Of a DNA stretch of 9,214 nt, positions 6,601-9,214 are shown piece by piece. This DNA is from CAZTWC01 sp964617105 [NCBI: uncultured Myxococcia bacterium]. Lineage in GTDB: Bacteria; CAZTWC01. The position numbers and the translations under genes are program-made. How positions within the stretch are numbered: position 1 is the first letter of the stretch; each line of letters begins with the position of its first letter. A model generated the notes under the pieces. It saw only the letters and a program-made list of their open reading frames with translations. It made no database searches and was not told the origin of the DNA. The DNA is taken from positions 1 to 9,214 of the forward strand of contig CAZTWC010000046.1 of the NCBI GenBank assembly GCA_964617105.1, given 5' to 3'.

Positions 6601-8201
6601 ACAAGTCCTGCCTGGGAACCAGCGGCTGGCAGTGTGACTATACTATCTTGAGCGATTATCTGGAAAATGAGAACAGTTGCGGCAACCTGGATTCTCTGGA
6701 CAATGATTGCGATGGAGAGGTAGATGAGGGCGATGCTATCAATGCTTGCGGCGGCTGCGGCAGTTTAGTCGGCACCCCGGGTCAGCTTTGCGACAGTCCT
6801 GATGATACTGACAGTTGTGTTGACAATTACTATGACGGCAACACTGAAGAGCCCTCTATGTGGACCTGCAGCCAGGACAAAACTGCAGTTACCTGCCCCA
6901 CCACCACTCTGAGCAACAAGAGTGAAACCTGTAATGGCCAGGATGATGACTGTGATGGCAAGACCGATGAAGATTTCCTGTATGATGATTCCGGAGCGTC
7001 TAAAAAAATTGCCGTACTTTGCCAGGGTAAAGGCCAGTGTCCCGATGGAGTAGTGGAGTGTTCCACCGATGGCCTCAAAGCAGTGTGCTCCACCTTGCCC
7101 GGCGGTTCCAGTTATTATGCTGAGGGAGAGTGGTGCGATAGCCAGGACAATGACTGTGATGGCCTAACGGATGCCGATGACCCAGATCTATCGGCTAACC
7201 TTTCAGAACGGCAGCAAGGGGTTTGTCAGGGATCAAAAATGGTCTGTAACGGTGGTCAGGAGCAGGATCCTGATTATACTAAAATAACCGGGTATGAGGC
7301 AACTGAAACTCTCTGTGATGGCCTGGATAACGATTGCGATGGTAAAACCGATGCTCAAGATACACATCTGCAGGCGGTTCGGCCCGAGGCCGACAAGATC
7401 GTTGGTGTGTGCCAGGGGGCCAAAAAAGAGTGTGTCAACAGCCAGTGGCAGGAACCGGATTACACCCAGCACTCAACCGATTATGATGTCAATGAAGATT
7501 ACCATTGCAATGATCGGAAAGATAATGACTGCGATGGAGAGGTGGATAATAGTGATCAGGACTGCATCGATTGCCCCGGCCACCCGGGGATGGTGCGTAA
7601 CGCACCGGGTGAACATGAGTGCATAGACATTTATGAATCCTCGGTTTGGGAAAAGCCCTGTACTGGCGCTCAACAGACCCAATACGGGGTGAGTAGCGAT
7701 GATTATCCGGCTGGTTTTCCTGACAATGTGGGGAGCGAGGGAGGCGGCACCCAAACCACCAAACTCTATGCCTGCTCTATAAAAGATGTTTACCCATCCA
7801 CCTATTTGACCTATTACCAGGCTTATCAGGCTTGCCAGAACTCCCAGAAAGAGTTGTGCTACAAGTACACCTGGCCCTGGGCCTGTAAAAATGGCGACAC
7901 TGCCACCACCTATCCTTACGGCAGCACCTATGGCGCCAACATCTGTTACGACAGCCAGGCCAATGGTCCGGCCAAAACCGGCAGCCATAGCCAGTGTAAG
8001 AACCAAATGGGGGCCATGGATATGAGTGGCAATGTTAGAGAGTACACCTATATTTATACGGACAAAACAGTATATGGCGGTCACTGGGAAGATGGCAGCG
8101 CCAATGTTCAGTGTGAATCCAGCCAGGTTAGAGACCCGCTCATTGTTGATAAATACACTGGTTTTCGCTGTTGTTTTACTGGAGAGGTATCCCAGGATTA
8201 G
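3606..8201 (+). CDS. Giant repeat lipoprotein: regulatory-like beta domains, PKD, 13 MopE-type motifs, FGE-like C-terminus
   Basis: The 1531-residue precursor begins with a lipoprotein signal (MGIKKNIFFLFILFTIFSC; lipobox Cys19). Lys at +2 suggests outer-membrane sorting by the E. coli rule. Domains in order: about 30-130, 134-205 and 225-325, carboxypeptidase-regulatory-like beta segments (D-x-x-G-x-F/Y...VPxGxY pattern); 328-383, an Asp-rich linker (GDGDGDG, DCDGDGKAD, DLDNDNDG) like thrombospondin type 3 calcium loops; 406-503, a PKD domain (NHPPVANAGEDI...LIVTDG); 507-1320, thirteen MopE-type motifs (CDGLDNDCDGKIDE) in a Cys-rich array; 1323-1531, a SUMF1/FGE-like domain (YPYGSTYGANIC, DMSGNVREY, GFRCC). 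The protein should be periplasmic or surface-exposed, disulfide-rich and cation-binding. A role in adhesion, surface structure or metal handling is inference. The nearest neighbours on both sides are on the opposite strand, so it appears monocistronic. Frame and domains are secure; function is unknown. Confidence 0.92.
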   Translation: MGIKKNIFFLFILFTIFSCKYDFDNPLEREKGGSLKGKAVYDQGGGKLQGLSGCLIHLLGTTLTVQSDEQGKFAIANVPAVESMIDSHTLHIKCTHPEEKDRKWGLQMRRRSIVVREGDAVNIGPVTMAKAGDISGSVAPFESGDKLGIKVVLANTNWSIFTDMEGKFFLRRVPAGDYVLVAAAISRPHLGLGVFKGLKMKVNKDMELEKPVGMEFKEDGKGNLSGRLVIPNIQDYSGLKIILLGGNKVEGDVSPDGSYQLNDVPEGIYMLKASGTVERDEVESKSLLPSWLRKSLTVSYEGYFSNVVVLDGEDTQVENVYPARKEDEGGDGDGDGEKHVVDCDGDGKADQVDLDKECNDTAACDLDNDNDGIVNKEEDRECWCNPLGFRYNKQLEACVEAMEVEGNHPPVANAGEDILNSQVGKEEQFDGSKSFDVDEGDKLIYQWSLLEKPKGSGTKIEEKDQVKCKLILDKVGKYRVSLIVTDGKLYGQPDLVDLYAQSKGEICDNWDNDGDGETDEKMVAPEPVLTKGVCKGSKQECDGKGWVEPDYTKIQGYEKAEILCDGKDNDCDGDIDEGLTANDAKNIKGVCLGQKLVCDGAKGWVEPDYTKIKDYEQTETLCDGLDNDCDGKIDEELKAPAATKTAGVCAGQTKVCGGTKGWQDPDYTKIKDYEKVETLCDGLDNDCYGDIDEGLEILPLPEGQNDCLGQGVCADLAQKVCKGQGGWQCDYSGLRNWEAEEISCDEKDNDCDGQTDEGLTNACGGCAALANQVGVTCDSPQDSDFCPDYYSEGGYAAESDATEDCPEGGCDQHSVWTCDPQNPNVVYCKANEFTNYTESCTGQDDDCDGKTDENDPDLIVPTAQKYQGVCQDSKKVCESYEGGKNWQEPDYSQITGYQEYETLCDGLDNDCDGKTDADDNNFEIIPLASKNRGVCQGQYKVCSASGWQDPDYTTIEGYEQTETLCDGIDNDCDGQIDEELQAQPADNCIKNGVCAQLLYKSCLGTSGWQCDYTILSDYLENENSCGNLDSLDNDCDGEVDEGDAINACGGCGSLVGTPGQLCDSPDDTDSCVDNYYDGNTEEPSMWTCSQDKTAVTCPTTTLSNKSETCNGQDDDCDGKTDEDFLYDDSGASKKIAVLCQGKGQCPDGVVECSTDGLKAVCSTLPGGSSYYAEGEWCDSQDNDCDGLTDADDPDLSANLSERQQGVCQGSKMVCNGGQEQDPDYTKITGYEATETLCDGLDNDCDGKTDAQDTHLQAVRPEADKIVGVCQGAKKECVNSQWQEPDYTQHSTDYDVNEDYHCNDRKDNDCDGEVDNSDQDCIDCPGHPGMVRNAPGEHECIDIYESSVWEKPCTGAQQTQYGVSSDDYPAGFPDNVGSEGGGTQTTKLYACSIKDVYPSTYLTYYQAYQACQNSQKELCYKYTWPWACKNGDTATTYPYGSTYGANICYDSQANGPAKTGSHSQCKNQMGAMDMSGNVREYTYIYTDKTVYGGHWEDGSANVQCESSQVRDPLIVDKYTGFRCCFTGEVSQD
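4588..4752 (+). other. Asp-rich calcium-loop-like linker in the lipoprotein
   Basis: Residues about 328-383 contain closely spaced D-x-D-x-D/N-G loops: GDGDGDG, DCDGDGKADQVD and CDLDNDNDGIVNKEED. These resemble thrombospondin type 3 and EF-hand-like calcium loops common in secreted bacterial proteins. The loops stand between the beta domains and the PKD domain and could stiffen the stalk when cation is bound. Binding itself is inferred. Confidence 0.6.
4823..5115 (+). other. PKD domain in the lipoprotein
   Basis: Residues about 406-503 show the PKD/Ig-like pattern: an entry NHPPVANAGED, then QFDGSKSFDVDEGDKLIYQWSL split over two strands (DGS.S.D.D...Y.W), then KVGKYRVSLIVTDGK (the 'G.Y.v.L.VtDg' strand). 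PKD domains are extracellular beta-sandwich spacers that mediate protein or polysaccharide contacts. Confidence 0.8.
5424..5452 (+). repeat. 29-bp exact direct repeat, copy 1
   Basis: The 29 bases beginning CCTGATTACACC and ending GATTATGA are identical to positions 5598-5626, offset by 174 bp, exactly the local unit length. They encode the PDYTKIKDYE part of the A-type linker. Identity at the DNA level points to a fairly recent tandem duplication or gene conversion. Confidence 0.85.
5598..5626 (+). repeat. 29-bp exact direct repeat, copy 2
   Basis: This is the second copy of the 29-base run at 5424-5452, located 174 bp downstream in the next A-type unit. Flanking sequence is also similar (AAAGGTTGG before, GAAACTCT after) but with scattered substitutions. 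Confidence 0.85.
5718..6164 (+). repeat. Second-order B-C repeat block, copy 1
   Basis: This block begins with a B-type linker (NDCLGQGVCADL, GGWQCDYSGL) that leads into motif 5. It continues with a long C-type linker (NACGGCAALANQVG, CDSPQDSD, WTCDPQ) and ends with motif 6 (CTGQDDDCDGKTDE). The same order of elements recurs at 6561-6971, 843 bp later, but nowhere else in the array. Confidence 0.8.
6561..6971 (+). repeat. Second-order B-C repeat block, copy 2
   Basis: This is the partner of 5718-6164: a B-type linker (DNCIKNGVCAQL, SGWQCDYTIL) into motif 9, then a shorter C-type linker (NACGGCGSLVGTPG, CDSPDDTD, MWTCSQD), and motif 10 (CNGQDDDCDGKTDE). It is 36 bp shorter than copy 1, mainly because the stretch between CDSP and WTC is reduced. 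Substitutions are numerous, so the duplication is older than the 174-bp units. Confidence 0.8.
7572..8195 (+). other. SUMF1/FGE-like C-terminal domain of the lipoprotein
   Basis: Residues about 1323-1531 carry the hallmarks of the formylglycine-generating-enzyme-like fold: CPGHPGMV and CIDIYESSV at the start, a YQAYQACQNSQKELC segment (the 'A..C...G.RLPTEAEWE' equivalent), WPWACKNGD, YPYGS.YGANIC, a GAMDMSGNVREY core, VYGGHW, and the closing GFRCC. Many members of this superfamily lack oxidase activity and act as ligand-binding or carbohydrate-associated modules. Here GNV is followed by REY rather than the usual WEW, and the region after GGHW lacks the closely spaced Cys pair of catalytic FGE, so enzymatic formylglycine formation is unlikely. 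Confidence 0.82.
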
Positions 8202-8223
8202 CCCAGGGTTGGTGAACTCTGGG
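8202..8223. terminator. Hairpin between convergent genes, possible bidirectional terminator
   Basis: CCCAGGGTT (8202-8210) pairs with AACTCTGGG (8215-8223) over nine positions with one G-T wobble and a four-base GGTG loop. It starts one base after the lipoprotein stop codon and ends 18 bases before the exporter stop codon. Neither strand has a T-tract after the stem, so it is not a textbook intrinsic terminator; transcript-end stabilisation is an alternative. Confidence 0.45.
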
Positions 8224-8241
8224 AGGGTAACAAGTTGGGCA

Positions 8242-9214
8242 TTAAACCAACTGTTCTGAGTAGAGGCGGCGATACTCGCCATGTTGGGAGAGAAGTTCCT
8301 GGTGAGTTCCCTGTTGGACGATTTTGCCATCTGCCAACACCACAATTCTATTGGCCCAGCGGACCGTGCTTTGGCGATGGGCGATGATCAGCAGGGTGCC
8401 TTCTTTGGCCAAAATATCCATACTTTTTTGCAGCAGGCGCTCATTTTCCAGATCCAGGTTGGCGGTGGCCTCGTCAAAAATCATCACGGCGGTTTTTTTT
8501 AGGATTATCCGGGCGATGCAGAGCCTCTGCCTTTCACCCCCCGACAGATTGGAGCCGTTTTCATCCAGCCGGGTCTGGTATCCTTGAGGCAGCGCCTGGA
8601 TAAAATCGTGGGCCCCTGCCAATTTTGCCGCGGTCTCTACCTGGCTGCTGTTTTCGCACCAGGAGCCGTAGTTGATGTTGTTATATACGGTATCTTCAAA
8701 CAAAATAGGGTTCTGGGTGACCACCGAAAATAAAGAGCGCAGTTTTTTAAGGCTGGTTTGCCGGATATCGGTGCCGTCTATTAAAATGCTGCCACAGGTC
8801 AGATCGTAAAACCGGGGCAGCAGGTCAGCCACGGTACTTTTGCCAGCGCCGCTTTTTCCCACCAGAGCCAGGGATTCACCCTTTTTTATAGTTAGATTAA
8901 GATTTTGTAAAACCGGTTTTTCCTGGTAGGCAAAGGTGGCGTCCCGCAACTCTATCTGTTGCCTAAACTCGACTGGCTGAGGTTCTTGGGGTTCGGGTAG
9001 ATTTTTAGTCTCTTTGAGCAGAGAAAACAGGCGTCCGGCAGCCGCCATTCCAGGCTGGATAAAGTTGTTTAGTCTTCCCAGGGTTTTAATTGGTTGGTAG
9101 AGCATCATCACAGTGGCGAAAAAAGAGATAAAGTTCTCTGGTGACAACTCTCCGTTTCTGATGCGGGCGCCGGCATACCAGATAGTGCCTGCCAACCCCA
9201 GGGCGCCGATGATC
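8242..9214 (-). CDS. MsbA-like ABC exporter, C-terminal part (5' end outside window)
   Basis: The frame is open to the right edge, so only the last transmembrane helices and the full nucleotide-binding domain (about 324 residues) are present. A complete half-transporter is about 580-600 residues. The membrane part includes FFATVMMLYQPIKTLGRLNN, close to the MsbA-type 'MMLY.P.K.L..LN..IQ.G.AAA.R.F' segment. ATPase motifs are complete: Walker A GKSGAGKST (8833-8859), Q-loop VTQNPILFEDTV, signature LSGGERQR (8524-8547), Walker B AVMIFDEATANLD and H-loop IIAHRQST. MsbA flips lipid A-core across the inner membrane; multidrug or peptide export by related type IV exporters cannot be excluded. An internal TTG at 9195 is not the start because coding continues upstream (IIGALGLAG). 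It is convergent with the lipoprotein gene and 40 bp from it. Confidence 0.93.
   Translation of the reverse strand, partial: IIGALGLAGTIWYAGARIRNGELSPENFISFFATVMMLYQPIKTLGRLNNFIQPGMAAAGRLFSLLKETKNLPEPQEPQPVEFRQQIELRDATFAYQEKPVLQNLNLTIKKGESLALVGKSGAGKSTVADLLPRFYDLTCGSILIDGTDIRQTSLKKLRSLFSVVTQNPILFEDTVYNNINYGSWCENSSQVETAAKLAGAHDFIQALPQGYQTRLDENGSNLSGGERQRLCIARIILKKTAVMIFDEATANLDLENERLLQKSMDILAKEGTLLIIAHRQSTVRWANRIVVLADGKIVQQGTHQELLSQHGEYRRLYSEQLV

Larger units (their letters stand above)
5124..7562 (+). repeat. Array of 13 MopE-type Cys/Asp repeat motifs
   Basis: The motif C-x-x-x-D-N/D-D-C-D-G-x-x-D-E/A recurs 13 times. First-Cys codons are at 5124, 5295, 5469, 5643, 5835, 6123, 6315, 6498, 6678, 6930, 7134, 7314 and 7506, so motif spacings are 171, 174, 174, 192, 288, 192, 183, 180, 252, 204, 180 and 192 bp. 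The linkers are themselves repeated. The commonest (A type, before motifs 2, 3, 4, 7, 8, 12 and 13) reads roughly GVC-x-G-x-K-x-C...GW-x-x-PDYT-x-I-x-x-YE-x-x-ETLC. The motif corresponds to the 'putative metal-binding motif' named for MopE of Methylococcus. Motif 1 has Gly instead of the second Cys, and motif 4 has CYG instead of CDG. Confidence 0.9.

Noticed and set aside
5124-7562. Possible CRISPR-like or non-coding direct repeat array
   Set aside because: The repeats are diverged, 171-288 bp apart, all in one open frame and encode a known protein motif; there are no short identical repeats with unique spacers.
7473-8345. 290-residue open frame on the minus strand
   Set aside because: It runs antisense through the FGE-like domain and into the exporter gene, has no recognisable domain, and its length reflects the skewed codon use of the Cys/Gly/Asp-rich sense frame.
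8242-9195. Complete short ABC ATPase starting at TTG 9195
   Set aside because: The frame continues open to the window edge with transmembrane-type residues and the membrane segment aligns with MsbA-like half-transporters, so the gene is cut by the window rather than short.

Overview
The window reads as chromosomal DNA from a Gram-negative bacterium with moderate base composition and densely packed genes. The large lipoprotein signal, an MsbA-like exporter, a PspA/IM30 protein and a NifS-type cysteine desulfurase support this. Long secreted proteins that join PKD, MopE-type Cys/Asp repeats and a formylglycine-enzyme-like domain are most familiar from Deltaproteobacteria in the broad sense (Myxococcota, Desulfobacterota, Bdellovibrionota) and related candidate phyla. 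That placement is inference; there is no rRNA or other taxonomic marker here.

Layout. (1) Positions 1-2122, plus strand: the end of a NifS-like cysteine desulfurase, a 67-residue Cys-rich protein of unknown function, a short J-domain protein, a YbjN/Tir-chaperone-like protein overlapping it by one base, and a PspA/IM30 coiled-coil protein. The tight spacing suggests one or two operons. The last three look like a proteostasis and membrane-maintenance module. (2) Positions 2125-3444, minus strand: a small secreted FecR-like protein followed by an MBL-fold hydrolase of the phosphodiesterase-like branch. Its 3' end lies 2 bp from the pspA stop. (3) Positions 3445-3605: an AT-rich divergent intergenic region that can be read as two overlapping promoters. 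(4) Positions 3606-8201, plus strand: one gene of 1531 codons, half of the window. It encodes a lipoprotein with carboxypeptidase-regulatory-like beta domains, an Asp-rich calcium-binding-like linker, a PKD domain, thirteen MopE-type C-x-G-x-D-N-D-C-D-G motifs in a compound repeat array, and a C-terminal SUMF1/FGE-like domain. (5) Positions 8242-9214, minus strand: the C-terminal part of an MsbA-like ABC exporter, convergent with the lipoprotein gene and separated from it by a hairpin.

The most distinctive element is the giant lipoprotein. Its repeat array has a second level of order: a B-C pair of linker types occurs twice, embedded among A-type units of about 57-64 residues. The other point of interest is the linkage of a stand-alone J-domain protein, a YbjN-like protein and PspA. 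No tRNA, rRNA, CRISPR array, insertion sequence or phage gene was seen, and no stretch over 300 bases lacks a gene.
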